Source: Phyto melanocephala
Taxonomy: Eukaryota; Arthropoda; Insecta; Diptera; Rhinophoridae
Assembly: GCA_941918925.1 (NCBI GenBank)
Contig: OW799237.1
Location: forward strand, 17,589,201 to 17,653,200
Direction: 5' to 3'
Length of the DNA: 64,000 nucleotides
Of this stretch, positions 1-11,519 are shown piece by piece. The notes under the pieces were generated by a model, which saw nothing but the letters and a program-made list of their open reading frames with translations, did no database searches and was not told the origin of the DNA. A program made the translations under genes and the position numbers. Every line of letters starts with the position of its first letter. Positions within the stretch are counted from its first letter, which is position 1.

Positions 1-2009
1 TGAACATATACTTTATTAACAAGAAATTCTGAGTTTTTTTTTGTCATAATTTCTAACAAATTTTAAAATGAATAAAAAGTGTTGTATTGTTTATGGTAAT
101 ATTTGTAAGCCCTTTTAAATTTTCAAAAGTTATGACAATACGACATTTAGGACACTTTGTGAATTTACCAATTACATTTATTTCATTTATTTATTTCATT
201 ACATCAAACATTTCTTTAAGTGCATTTAAGTAAGACTTTTATTATGTCAAGCCTGATTAAAATTACATTTCATATATTTGTTATTAATTAGTTTTTCTCA
301 AATTTTTCTTTTGTCGTTGTTCAGTCACAATTTAACACAAGTTTTTTTAAATTGTATTTTTTTAAGACAACCTACTAATTTTAATGGGTCTATTTGAACC
401 ATTTATGGAGTTCATTGAATTCAATCTCGCCTGGTTTTGTTTATATTTAACTAACATTTTATAAAAAATTAAATTTTTTATTCAAAAACATTTACATATA
501 TGCAAAAAAATGTAAGTGTGTAACAAACAAAATGTCAAACTTATAAAAGTAGTCATAACAGAGTGCAGAGAAACAAACTTGCATGGTGACAGAAACAGAA
601 ATTACACTTTCCACTAATTGCCTGCAGTCAATAGTAAATATTAAGGCAACTAACACTGCAAGTCTTGACTCTGGAATAGAAGCCATCCATGACTGCAGTA
701 TTTTTACTAAGCTCACCTACAAACATAGTGGTATAAGCGTACCAGTTTCATTTGACGATTTATTGTGTGACCACTAGTATTTAGTAGCGCACGTACTACA
801 TACATTTGTACATACGTACTTTGATAGATTGTTTCATAAAGTTGTTTATAGTAAAATGTTATAATGCCGATGATGACAACAGTGATGTTGTTGTTTGACA
901 TGTTGCAATATTACTAAGTCTCCACATAAAACGCCTTTTTCGTTTTTTTTCATTGACAAAATATGTTGGTAGTTTTTGCATGAAGTGGTTTTCGTTTTTC
1001 TTCATCATCTTATTAACCAAATGATAAATTTCACTTTTCATACCGAATTGGTGGATTTATGTCGAAATATTGCTGCTATTTTTAATGTGTTATAACAATA
1101 ATGCAACATACTTATATATGTATGTATGTAATGTTGCAATCACCACCAACAACGACAATTGTAATCACATACTCTTAATAATACTGTAATGAGTCAACAA
1201 AATATAGACCATCATACAATTGTGAATAAATATTAACGTATTGGCAACAGTGTTTTTAGGTAAGACTTCAACTATACAACAATAACAACAATATACAAAT
1301 TAAAATACCAATAAAAAACAATTTAAATTATTATGGGAAAAATTTCGAAATATGCGAAATAGTACGCAACGACGTCTATTTTGCCATTTTTGGCAGGCGT
1401 TGAGTGAAAAATTTCTTGTAAAAAAATTATTAAAATATTGTAGAGTATTTTGCCTCGGAAAATTAAGTTGTAAATTAAAAAAACAAAAAACACCTAACAT
1501 AAAACAGAAACAAAATAACATTAATTGTTTATTGTTTATTTTTATATTTATAAGTTGTTTATTTACTAGAAGAAATACAATAAGTTTATCTACCACCATT
1601 TTGATGAAAATAAATTTGCAAACAATTTTAATTTCACTCAACACCTTGTCTTTCATGGCTTAAGTTGTTGAATTCTTTTTTATATAATCCACTATGCAAT
1701 ATAAGAAAATTTTTACACAATAATCGAAACAAGTGGTATTGGCCATTAGCCGTAAATAGTTATTAATAAAATACATTGGAAATAGTTTCAAATTGTATTT
1801 GTATAAATAACATTGCTTGAACTCTTGCTATACATCTCCATTTGTTTGGACAACGAAAAATTTTTTATGCAGACATATATTTGTGTCGTTCAGACCAATC
1901 TTGTCCATGTTTTGTTCTTGTTCAAATAGCGTTGTCAAAAAACTTGTTCTCACAACGATGTCTAAAATCAATAGGTATTTTCAATATGAAATAAAGAGAT
2001 GACACATAA
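1..2009. other. AT-rich intergenic DNA with a diverged dispersed repeat
   Basis: No gene is recognisable here. The short open frames at about 492-777 and 1300-1663 occur on both strands over the same bases, have no recognisable motif and look like chance. Bases about 55-370 resemble 8400-8650: both carry an 'AAAAAGTRTTGTATTG' block followed about 70 bases later by 'GACAYTTAGGACACKTTGTG', so this is probably an old dispersed repeat. The rest is low-complexity AT-rich sequence in which I see nothing. Confidence 0.5.
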
Positions 2010-3067
2010 CAAGTTAGAACGCTTTATTCGGCTGTGGCAAATTTTTGACACCCACCACAAATTTTATATTTTGTGAACCGCTCTAATCACTATAGCATTT
2101 TCTCTTTATACTAAAATATTTATTACTTTCTTTGTTTCTGTTCAATTTGTTATTAATTTATCTTCTTATAATGAGTCTTAAAATTTAACCTAAGTACTTT
2201 TACAATAGGAGAGATATTTCTTATTACTTTAACCACAATATCAAAGTGTCAAAGTAATTTTTGCTTATATTGCAATATAGAGTTCCTTATTCTTCCAAAA
2301 TCTTTGTCCATAGAGAAATTCGTTATTACAATAACATTAACTAAAGGGGTAAATATGCAAAATTTCACAGTTGTACATCTAATTCTGTCGGTTTTATGGT
2401 GTCTTGAATTTTTTTAATAGTAGATTATCCAATCTGCCATAGATGGGCTTTTAAAAAGGCGTGTCAAAGTAATTTCTGGTAATGATTTCTACTTATATAT
2501 TAATACATTATTCTTTTAAATATTTTTCTATAGAGAAATTATATCAATTTAAAAAAAATCGTTATATGGAAGTTCAACATGTAGCCTTCATTTTCATTTT
2601 TTACAATAATATTGACCAATCGGCTATATTTGCGAAATTTCTGAAACTTAAATTGAATTCTGTCCGTCCTATTTTAAATAAACTAAAAATAACACCGTGC
2701 GAGGTAAATTTTTGTACATATTGATCTATAACTCTTTTTGCAAAACCTATTTTTTTTATCAAGAAAAATAATACCTGTGAAATCTTATCACTCTACGTCA
2801 TTGCTTTTCCATGCCTCCCCATTTTATTCGATGTCAGATGAGGAATTTTTTCTTTCCTACTCTCTCTTTCTAATATACCTATTTAGCATGTTTTCAATAC
2901 CAAACATTTCTAATGTATAAGAAAAACTCTTTAAAATTGCATTGCTAGATCGTCCTTAAAGGAAACCAGGACTCTGGAAATAGTTACTTAATGGGGTCAA
3001 AAAAAAATATTTTGATGTGTCACAAACAGAATGACAAAATGAATTTTTTTCGTGGTGGGTATAAAAA
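2010..3067 (+). mobile_element. Old, diverged DINE-1-like element (family A)
   Basis: It starts with CAAGTTAGAACGCTTTATTCGGCTGTGGC, a decayed form of the family A end, and finishes with GTGGTGGGTATAAAAA. Landmarks shared with the better copies occur in order: the 'attccaaaatctttg...atagagaaatt' modules, the 'gcgaggtaaatttt' block, and near the end 'ttgatgtgtcacaaacagaatgacaaaatgaat'. The GACR microsatellite has been lost. Divergence from the 5107, 13962 and 30280 copies suggests this is the oldest of the set. It is noncoding and presumably mobilised in trans by a Helentron (inference from the DINE-1 family). Confidence 0.7.
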
Positions 3068-3456
3068 CCGACATGATCTACTTTTGCAATACAGTTCATA
3101 ATTTTTTCTAATAAGTCGGTTTAGCCCTTTTTTGATACCAAACATTTTTTATGCAAAAAATATTTCAATCAAATTTTATAATCCTCGGTTCTCCAATTTC
3201 AGCTTAGAATGAGCTTATTCAAGTCTTGAATTTTGAGTACAGTGGTATGCAGCAAAAATCTCCTTTGAATAAAAATATTTTGTCCATAGAGATTTTTACG
3301 CTTTAAATTCAAATCCGTTCTCAGTGTTTTTCTATCGGTCTCAGATTTTTTTTATGGGCGTGCCTAATATTTCGCCCTAAAACAAGGCGGTTAGCTGTAC
3401 ATTTCATCATAACATATTTTTGTTAAAAGTGGGCAATTTTTTATTTTCCATTGCAG
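3068..3456. other. AT-rich intergenic DNA
   Basis: Nothing recognisable apart from a few module-like words of the family A repeat. It runs into the short inverted-repeat element that begins at 3457. Confidence 0.4.
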
Positions 3457-3586
3457 GGGCTCAATTCTCGTTCTGTGAAACTGTGAAATGAAAAGTTTTT
3501 GTGTGTAATATCATATGGCGCCACCATACCCTTTGCTATACAAAAACTTTTTCATTTCACAGTTTCACAGAACGAGAATTGAGCCC
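3457..3586. mobile_element. 130-bp MITE, near-perfect 46-bp inverted arms, CAG target duplication
   Basis: The two arms begin GGGCTCAATTCTCG and are near-perfect inverse copies over about 46 bases, differing by a one-base length change in an A run. A loop of roughly 38 bases separates them. The element is flanked by CAG at 3454-3456 and CAG at 3587-3589. It has no coding capacity, so it is a non-autonomous foldback or MITE. The arms are so alike that the insertion or a gene-conversion event must be recent. The similarly sized element at 5279-5407 has the same CAG duplication and a related tip, suggesting one family. Confidence 0.85.
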
Positions 3587-3589
3587 CAG

Positions 3590-3950
3590 ACCAGTGTAAT
3601 TTTAAGGTAAATTTTCATGATGATTTTTACACTAATCAGAGTCTTTTAAAGTAATACAAAATATAATAGGAAGTTGGTAGCAAATAAAAAAGAAATTTTT
3701 AACGAAATTGTTTCTCCTTTTAATTATTTTTTTTTGTTTTCCTTAAATATTTAATAATATAAATAAAAATATTTTGTCCACAGTTCTTAAAATTCCGATC
3801 GTTTACTATTTCGCATATTGCTAAGAATTAAAAGTCAAAAGTAATCGAAAATAATCATCATAAATTTAATTATTGTTTTTAAATTTAACAATTTGTTTTG
3901 TTTTTATTAATTATTAAAAATAATTATAAAAAAATGTTTAAAAAAATCTT
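3590..3950. other. AT-rich intergenic DNA
   Basis: Nothing recognisable. The A run at 3940-3946 reads as a T tract on the minus strand and serves as the Pol III terminator of the tRNA that follows. Confidence 0.4.
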
Positions 3951-4023
3951 CGCCCAACGTGGGGCTCGAACCCACGACCCTGAGATTAAGAGTCTCATGC
4001 TCTACCGACTGAGCTAGCCGGGC
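3951..4023 (-). tRNA. tRNA-Lys-CTT: tRNA-Lys (anticodon CTT)
   Basis: On the minus strand the 73-nt sequence folds as a complete cloverleaf: acceptor stem GCCCGGC/GTTGGGC (one non-Watson-Crick pair), A box TAGCTCAGTCGG, anticodon loop ACTCTTAAT with CTT, and B box GGTTCGAGCCCC. There is no intron, and the CCA end is not encoded, as in eukaryotes. A run of seven T's follows a few bases past the 3' end (3940-3946 on the + strand), a standard Pol III terminator. It decodes AAG. There is no sign of degeneration, so it is probably functional. Confidence 0.97.
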
Positions 4024-5106
4024 TTACAAAATCATGTTGACTATTCAATAATATTCGTCTTATTCAATGAATTTTTAGGATGCTCTTTATTAGATTTTGA
4101 AATTGCATATATGTATGTTGTTCTTTTTTTATGCAACATGTTTGTACAACCTATAATTTTTTATTGTTGGTTGCAATACCAACAATGCATTGTTATTGGT
4201 TGCATAGTGTGAATCGTTGTTTTCTTTTTGTTTTAGTGATAGTCGGCCCTTTCAATAGTTTGTTAAAAATCTATCGATAGTATCGGATTCTTAGAAAAAT
4301 GCCCATTTATTAAATGAATTTAATTTAATTGACAAAACTTTGCTAAACAAATCTTTTGTAAAATTATCTGCTGTGTGCATAAAAATTATCAAAGATTTAT
4401 AGATCGTTTATTTAACTGATATTCTATGGAAATTCGAATTAAAAACCTTTCATCATTCTTATGCATTCAGCAGTACATATGTTAATATTTTTTTAATTTT
4501 TGCCGTCGTTTACTTCTTAGTATTCATGGTACAGCTAATGAGGTAAAAAGGTTAAACAACATTATATCATCTTAATTTTCAAACTATTTACATAAAACAT
4601 TGTTCATTTTCTTGTTTTGAGTTTTAAAACTTAATTATAGATAAAACCGGTTTACCTTATTCGATGTACCATGTTACTGATTTCGCTTTTACTTTATTTA
4701 TTTTATTAAATCAATATACGAATTGGCCTTGACAGAAAACATCCCCTAAAAGGTAGCTTTGTTGTATCAATTCGCCGTTGCATACAAATACATATGTATA
4801 AAAATATGCCTTAAAACAATGGCTATTAATAAAATAAGACTTAAGTTTATTTTAATAATAAACAAATTTTTCTATAATTATTAAACTCTCATTTTATTAA
4901 ATGTGTTTCTTTCCCGATGTTCAAAGCGAATACAAAGTAAATAAAATATGTTGGCTCATTTTGATCATTGGCGTAGCTACAATTTTTTTCTGGGGGTGGC
5001 AAAAAGTTTATAAAATTATTCTTGCAAAATCTAAGTTTATTTTATATGTATATTAAGTTTAAATAGTTTATTTTTTCCAATTCTCAGTATAAGATTTAAA
5101 AAAAAA
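4024..5106. other. AT-rich intergenic DNA with MITE fragments
   Basis: No gene seen. Bases 4711-4750 read in reverse as GGGATGTTTTCTGTCAAGGCC followed by AATTCGTATATTG, matching one end of the CAAGGC MITEs at 54739 and 60099; the other end was not found. Bases 4967-5090 begin CATTGGCGTAGCTAC, the reverse of an end also seen near 8835 and 28020, so another unidentified short element lies here. Confidence 0.45.
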
Positions 5107-5248
5107 CAAGTAAGAGCACTATATTCGGCTGTGCCGAATCTTTTATACCCACCACCAATTTTGTGTACATTTAAAGCACAATAATTATTATTTTGTTAAT
5201 CGCTTGGAATAATCTCTTTATAATAAAATATACATCACTTTCTTTGTA

Positions 5249-5738
5249 GAGGGTGGTTAAATTTTAAATTTAAAACAGAGGCCGAATTACGGCACTCGAA
5301 CGTGATCGAAATTTGAAAACTCCTATTAGAATCTATATACCTAAAGCACAGCATACTCGATCGTTCGAGTAAAATTTCGATCGATATCGAATGCCGTAAT
5401 TCGGCCCCAGGTCTGTATAAAATGTTAGAACATCTATGAATACCTTCTAAATTCATTAAATGAGAAGCATTGCTGTTTATCGCGATAGTGTGGCAAAAAA
5501 ACAGTCAACTTCGACTCATCATCGTGCCAAACAATTGAGCATCAGCAATGTTATTTAAAATTTGGACTATCGGATCGAGGTGTGCCGTTGAGGTCGCGGG
5601 GCCATTTGGCCGATATTTTGTTCCATACATAATTGAACCATACAAATATTTTCATTAAAAAAGAAATGATAATAATTTCCTAAATAATTTGTGTTTTATT
5701 CAAAATCAACATCGGCCCTTAAAATTTAACCACCCTTT
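5249..5738 (+). mobile_element. Tc1/mariner deletion derivative, TIR GGGTGGTTAAATTTTAA
   Basis: The left TIR is GAGGGTGGTTAAATTTTAA and the right end is the inverse, TTAAAATTTAACCACCCTT. TA flanks both ends (5247-5248 and 5739-5740), the signature of Tc1/mariner insertion. The interior keeps a scrap of the transposase N-terminal region (translation around 5468-5560 resembles 'IAV-R-DSVAKKQSTSTHHRAKQLSI') joined to the C-terminal tail, so the catalytic middle is gone. Sister copies are at 14096-14713 and, broken, at 30425, about 6640-7115 and 62390. Confidence 0.75.
5279..5407. mobile_element. 129-bp MITE nested in the mariner derivative, CAG target duplication
   Basis: Inverted arms AGGCCGAATTACGGCA and TGCCGTAATTCGGCCC bracket a short loop. 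CAG precedes (5276-5278) and follows (5408-5410). The related mariner derivative near 14377-14400 has the uninterrupted sequence AAAACAGGTCTGTATAAAAT, i.e. an empty site with a single CAG, which supports both the boundaries and the 3-bp duplication. The arms are less perfect than those of the element at 3457, suggesting an older insertion. Confidence 0.85.
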
Positions 5739-6630
5739 ATAACTTGGATATGCTGGTAAAATGTTTTCGTAAATTAAGTGTTTCAGTGAAAATGGGCGTT
5801 AAAGTAAGCGTGTCAATAAAATTTCTGCTAATAAATACAACTTAGATATTTCAATATAGTCCGTAATTCTTCCAAAATATTTATTCATTGAGAAATTATA
5901 TGAATTTGAAATAAAGCATTATATAGGATGTGGGCGTAATAGTGGGCGTGTCACCTGAATTTTCTGGCATAACAATAACATTGACTAGAAGGATTTCCGT
6001 AGCAAATTTTATCATCATACCTCTAATTTTGTCGGTTTTATGAGCTTTTAAATTTCATTAACAGTAAATAACGTGGAAAGTGAGCGTTATAGTAGGTGTG
6101 TCGAAGTTATTTATGCTAATAAATACAACTTAGATATTTCAATAAAGTCCTTTATTATTCGATTTATAGAGAAATTATAAGAATTTGAGAGAAAACGTTG
6201 TATGGGAGGTTGGCGTGTCACATTTATTTTCCGTCAGAAGAAAGCCTTTGACCAAAAAGCAATTCCTGCAAAATTTCAGAATCGTAGATCTAAATTTGTC
6301 ACTCTTATTAGGTTTAAAATTTTTAACAAATTGGAAAATACACTGCGCGGTATAAATTTTCGTACATTTTGATCTCTAACTCCCTTCCTAATACATGCAT
6401 TTAGGCAATTTTTCTTTCTTCCTTATACTCCGATTTAGCCAATTTTCTATTCCAAACAAACCTTGTGTATAAGACATATTCTGGCAAAATTTGAACCCAC
6501 TAGCTTTTTCGATGGAACCTCTATCGTGCTTTTAACAGACGGACAGACGGACGGACATAGCTAGATCGTCATCAAATAAAACCCCGATTAAGAATATATA
6601 CATACCATTTTTTGGTGGCGGATATAAAAA

Positions 6631-7524
6631 CTCAAATACTTCAAAAAAGCACATTACAAAAAAATTTGTTTAGCTCTTTTACTAAAATTTTGCAAAAAAT
6701 ATTTGACCTTGTGTCACAAAAATTGGTCTGCTGATCACGGTCGGATCGTAACGGGTATACAATGGGGTATAGGGGTATAGAGGAGAGTTTTATCTACTAA
6801 ATGGTGCTAATTTCTTTTTGTCATCTTATGTTTTCTAGAAGTTATGGTGTATTAAAAAAAGGAATTTAGGAAAATTTAGACCTAAAGATAAAAAAAAAAT
6901 TATTTCTAAACATTATAAACAATTTATTTTCATGTACTAATGGCTAACAAATTTTAAAATTATACAAAACTTATTTCGTTTGAAAATTTTCTAAAAGTAA
7001 AATGTTATAGAACTTTAAAAATCAAAATCTTACTAATAAGTTTCCCGTTTTAGCAAAATGCTGAGCATGTCTATTTTGAATCACCTTGTGGCCCTTAAAA
7101 TTTAACCACCCTTTACAAAAGAATAGATAGATAAAAAAAAATTTAGTTAAAATATGTATTTTAAATATTCAAATACTTATTTTAAATCTACTGATGCACA
7201 TTTCTTTTTTAATATTTTTAAATCTAAAACCTCATAAAACTGTGTGTACAACTATATGTAAAGTTGGGCACAAATCATTACTCTAGTTAATTTTTGTCAA
7301 CAAACTTCGGTCATTTTCGTTTTCACAAACCCCTATAAAATTCCTTTGTAGTTTGTGCAAAAAAATGTTACTAGAGTCATCTAGTGTTCTACGTGATGTT
7401 TAGCAAAGACATCATCCTCAGTGTTTGCAAAATGTAGTGGCGCCTACAACAGATGTCGCCATCTGCAATGAATAAATGCTAATGAATATGACTAATATAT
7501 TTTTATAAAAATTTAAAAAAAAAA
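6631..7524. other. AT-rich spacer with a decayed mariner right end
   Basis: No gene. Bases about 7084-7115 end GGCCCTTAAAATTTAACCACCCTTTA, the right TIR of the mariner derivative found at 5249 and 14096; its left partner is not identifiable, so it is a truncated relic. The remainder is AT-rich and unrecognised. Confidence 0.5.
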
Positions 7525-8148
7525 GTGGGCGTGGAACATTTATTTTCCGTTATAACGAAGACTTTGACCAAAAAACCATGTTTGCAAAATTTCAGAACCG
7601 TACATATAGTTTTGTCAGTTTTATTACGTTTTAAACTTCAAATATACACTGAGCGGTATAAATTTTCGTACATTTTGACCTATAACTCCTTTTCTAATGC
7701 ATAGATTTAAGCAATTTTTGGGGAGAAATATTCTTTTGACTCGAGAAATATATATTCGAAGTTTCATGACTCTACGTTTATGCGTTTGGACACAATTCCT
7801 TTTTTTTCGATGTTTGAAGGACACGGTTTTTTCGACCTATTCTTGCTTTACGAGCTATAACTCTCTTTCTAATATTCCGATTTAGCCCATTTTCAATACC
7901 AAACAAACCTTGTCTATTAGAAAGATTCTGGCAAAATTTGAGCCCTTTAGCTTTTTCGGTGCGACCTCTATCGTGCTTTCAACAGACGGACAGACGGACA
8001 GACGGACGGACATAGCTAGATCGTCATCAAATCAAACCCCGATTCAGAATATATATACTTTATGGGGTCTAAAATGGATATTTCGATGTGTTACAAACGG
8101 AATGACAAAATGAATATACCCCCACCATTTTTTTGGTGGCGGGTATAA
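7525..8148 (+). mobile_element. DINE-1-like element (family A), 5'-truncated
   Basis: Only the distal part is present, from 'GTGGGCGTGGAACATT' through the 'ttcgaagtttcatgactctacg' block, the GACGGACA microsatellite (about 7983-8011) and the 'tagctagatcgtcatcaaatcaaa' block, to the terminal GGTGGCGGGTATAATAA. It is collinear with the last 600 bases of the copies ending at 16075 and 32690. Short open frames inside (7624-8113) are by-products of the repeat. Confidence 0.8.
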
Positions 8149-9132
8149 TAATCTCTTGCAACCCGGAGAAAAAAATGTTGCTACGTAAATAAGCTAACGT
8201 GAGCAATAAAGTGGCCTTTAACTATTTTTCCTAATTACAACTTCCTTGTGATATCAGAATGGTAGAGCCAACAAACATTTTAAATTATTTTTTTTAAATA
8301 TGTAGTGACTCAAACTTACTTTTTATTTAATGTTTTTATTTTATTTTGGCTCGAGTTTATTTATTAAAATTTCCTTTAAAAAAATGTTTAATTTTGTTAA
8401 ATTTTCCAAAAATTTAAAAATACATAATTAAAAAGTATTGTATTGCTTATTGTAAAATTTTTATACATTTTTAAAATTATTACATTATGACACTTAGGAC
8501 ACGTTGTGGATTAGCCGATTGTTAAGAGCAACATAAGCATGTTCAAAATAAATATTAAGTTCCATTCAAAGACCATGAATAAAAATTAAGAATTTTTCTC
8601 TTTTAATTTTTTCAAAATGTAACAGATTTGTTTGGCTTTTTTTAAGATAAATAATTTCGCGCAACATGAGCGTTACTATACCATTCTAGGGGGTGCAATG
8701 GCCTCCTTCTCAGAATTAAATAAATAAAAACTATTAACATTTAATATACATACAAAATGAAATCTTTTTTGAGAGAAAAAAAATGTGTAAGCTTTTGTCA
8801 CTCCCAAATAATATTTGTAGTTACGCCAATGTCCCTGAAAGTATTTGGATCATATTACGTGTCACCAATTTCAAACTATTTCTATTGATAGTTTTCTTTC
8901 TAAAATAACTAATTTGTAAATTTTAATTTTAAAATGGTTCTATTTAAAACCGATGTTTGTATAGAATAGGTCAAAGGCTACTGATGGTTTTTAATAAAAC
9001 AATTAGGATTTTTAAATAAATATTTCGATTTGACCAATATTTTCAAAATACGTTTAAAACTTTCTTGTTGTTCGAATTTGAGTTTACTTTGCCACTTAAA
9101 TAGCTTTAAATGACGCTTATGTAGCAGAGTTA
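8149..9132. other. AT-rich intergenic DNA with two diverged repeat fragments
   Basis: No gene. Bases 8400-8650 are the second copy of the repeat at 55-370. Bases about 8670-8836 end GTAGTTACGCCAATG, shared in reverse with 4967 and directly with about 28013-28027. Otherwise nothing is recognised. Confidence 0.45.
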
Positions 9133-9256
9133 GGCCCATACCTAAACAAGAGCGTTAAGCGTCAAGCGTTGCAATTTTGCATGTATTTTGTTATTGTAAC
9201 AAAAACAAAACACATGTAAAACTCCAACGCTTGACGCTCTTGTTTAGGTATGGTGG
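9133..9256. mobile_element. 124-bp MITE with TTA target duplication (PIF/Harbinger-type)
   Basis: The arms CCATACCTAAACAAGAGCG and CGCTCTTGTTTAGGTATGG are inverse copies, continuing inward with TTAAGCGTCAAGCGTTG against CAACGCTTGACG (one small indel). TTA flanks the element at 9130-9132 and 9257-9259. A 3-bp TWA duplication together with a GG start is typical of PIF/Harbinger MITEs. It is noncoding. The family assignment rests only on the duplication and tip; the inverted-repeat structure itself is unmistakable. Confidence 0.75.
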
Positions 9257-10279
9257 TTAAATGTAAATTTATAAAATATTTTTTAAATAAATATATATTT
9301 AATTCAAATTAATGTGTTTTTTAATTGATCATAAATTTTAATTATCTAGCCAAGAAATCTTTCAAATCTTTTCACCCACTTTCCGATGTAGTTAGAATTT
9401 AGCACCTTTGATTCTTTTTGCTATAGAATAGAACACAAGTCTCTTTAACATTTTAACAAGCAGATTTGCATATAATTATTTAACAAACATGTGTATGTAC
9501 TTATAATAACATAGTTTACAATAGAATAATATCTATAGTATAGTGTTCCACACTTGTTCATGTCGTATTTGTAATTGAATATAAAATTTCAAAAGTAACG
9601 CCCATTTAGAAGAAAAAAAATAAATAAAATGATTTTAAAATTTATACGAGTTACAAAGAAAATTATAATTTCTGATACTAAAATTTCCATAAAGAAAACA
9701 AATTCTTAGAATCACCTAAGAATTTTTTAGCTAATAATTCTATTGTTTGATTGAAAGGTGCTGACTGGCTGGCTGGCTGGCTGGCTGGTTAGTTGGTTAG
9801 GATTCCAAAAGAATCTCGAATATTGTGCGGTATTTTTTTGTGAAATTTTTTGCTTGTTTTTGCGCATGTAGGAAAAACACTTTGCTTGGCTGGTACATTA
9901 AAAAAAAAACTGTAGAAAAACATGTAAAACTCATGTAAATGCATTTTTATGGAACTAATTCTATTGTCTCCTAAGAAATTGAAACAAAAATAGCAAGAGA
10001 TACATTTGTAATGAACAGCTTTCATTCAGTTGTCATTGATATTGGCTTAAACGTCAAATGCTTATGCAAGCGTATAGTTTTTTTCTGGCTTTATTTTCCA
10101 GCCCCGTCTTTTGATTTTTTATTTTATGAAAAAAAAAAAATATATTGTATATAAAATCTTTTAAGCATGACTTTTAAAAACAAAACTTATGTATCTGTTA
10201 AATACAGGCACATACTTAGTTGTTTTACAAAAGAACCCCCCTAGAATTTATTTAGAATTTTTATTTCACATTATTTTTT
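9257..10279. other. AT-rich intergenic DNA with a GGCT microsatellite
   Basis: A short tandem run of CTGG units occupies about 9764-9790, followed by degenerate TTGG repeats. The open frame at 9789-10025 (minus) has no recognisable motif. Nothing else is seen. Confidence 0.45.
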
Positions 10280-10798
10280 ATACCCTTCACACAGTGAAAA
10301 AGGGTATATATAGGTTTGTCATTCCGTGTGAAATTTCTACAATTTTCATTTCCGACCCCATAAAGTATATATTTTCTGAAAGCTTATGAATAGAGGAGTC
10401 GATTAAGCCCTGACCGTCTGTCCGTCTGTCCGTCTGTCCGTCTGACCGTCTGTCCGTGTGTATGTTGAAATCAACTTTTTGAAGCCCCCCGACATAGGTT
10501 GGACCCGGGTAAGGTATTAAAATATCAGAAATATTCGGGAGTAGATCGGTATTGAAAATCAGAAACATCGGTACATAAACAACTGAGATATGAGCAAAAA
10601 CCCACGACCACCTCGATTTTCTTTTCATAAAAACAACATTACAACAACAACATACATACATACAAACGTGTATACTGGTTAGAGAAAACGTGGCATCGAA
10701 TCCCAGCTGAGGCAAAAAAAATTTTTTTTAAATTTTTTTAAAATTTTTTTTTTTAATTTTTTTTTTATTTTTTATTTAATATATTATATATATTTTTA

Positions 10799-10829
<31 letters not shown>

Positions 10830-11040
10830 ATTTTTTTTTTTGTTTTATATATATTATATATGTATATAATAATTTTTTTTTTAATTTTTTTTTTAAATTT
10901 TTTTTTTTAAATTTTTTTTTTATTTTTTATTTTTTTTTTGTTTTTTTTAACATACATACGTGAATTTACTGTTATTGCATGACTACACGTTGTGAAGGGT
11001 ATATAAGATTCGGCACGGCCGAATATAGCGCTTTTACTTG
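10280..11040 (-). mobile_element. DINE-1-like element (family B)
   Basis: In this orientation it begins TATACCCTTCACACAGTGAA and ends with the stem-loop GATTCGGCACGGCCGAATA followed by TAGCGCTTTTACTTG, the reverse of the family A start. A pure GTCY microsatellite (GTCTGTCC units) lies at about 10407-10460. Between about 10720 and 10945 the element is almost pure A/T homopolymer blocks. A 142-codon open frame (10287-10715, minus strand) crosses the element and recurs in part in the copies at 42086 and 52735, but it includes the microsatellite and is probably not a gene. Confidence 0.85.
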
Positions 11041-11519
11041 TTTTTTAATACCTACGTTACAATTATTCATTATTATTATTTACTTGCGTTTGTTTTTTAA
11101 ACTTCAGTGATTTTTGACACGTTGTTAGCTGTCAGTTAAGTTTCTGCATAAAAATGTTCTTTTTTATTTTTTTTTTTTTTTTGTTCTTTATCCAGACTAC
11201 ATGTTTATTTTGTTTATAAATTTAATTCTTGTGAAAAAATAAACCAACCGTAACATGGAATAAGAAAAAGGCTTTGACACGAAGAAATGAAACAAGTATG
11301 AATTTTATATTCGGCTGTACTGAATCCTACATAAACACCACAGGTAACTAATTTTCTTTTAAAGACGTTATTTAAATACGAACATACATTTATTTTAAAG
11401 TTTCTTAATACTTATCAGTTCTCCTTGAAATCCAAATTACATCATTTATATTATTTGCGTTTTTTGGAAAGTGCGCCTTAAGTTTTCAAAAAGAATTCCA
11501 ATGTAACGTAATTTACAAA
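11041..11519. other. AT-rich spacer with a repeat end
   Basis: At 11292-11345 'CAAGTATGAATTTTATATTC' followed by 'GGCTGTACTGAATCC' is a decayed DINE-like terminus without a matching partner. No gene is recognised. Confidence 0.45.

Larger units (their letters stand above)
5107..6630 (+). mobile_element. DINE-1-like element (family A), carrying nested insertions
   Basis: It begins CAAGTAAGAGCACTATATTC followed by the stem-loop ATTCGGC-TGTGCCGAAT and 'ATACCC', and ends GGTGGCGGATATAAAAA. Drosophila DINE-1 starts with the same layout (CAAGAGAG..., a short stem-loop, then ATACCC). Near the other end is a GACGGACR microsatellite (about 6538-6560) followed by the conserved 'atagctagatcgtcatcaaa' block. 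At 5249-5738 it is interrupted by a mariner-type deletion derivative, which is itself interrupted by a 129-bp MITE. No protein is encoded; such elements are taken to be moved by Helentron Rep/Hel proteins (established for DINE-1 relatives, inferred here). Confidence 0.85.

Noticed and set aside
583..777. 64-codon open frame with an overlapping 74-codon frame on the other strand
   Set aside because: No recognisable motif, no splice or start context support, and both strands are open over the same bases, as happens by chance.
7624..8113. Overlapping short open frames that recur at 15475-16071 and 32035-32652
   Set aside because: They fall inside family A repeats, differ in length and frame between copies, and cross the GACR microsatellite.
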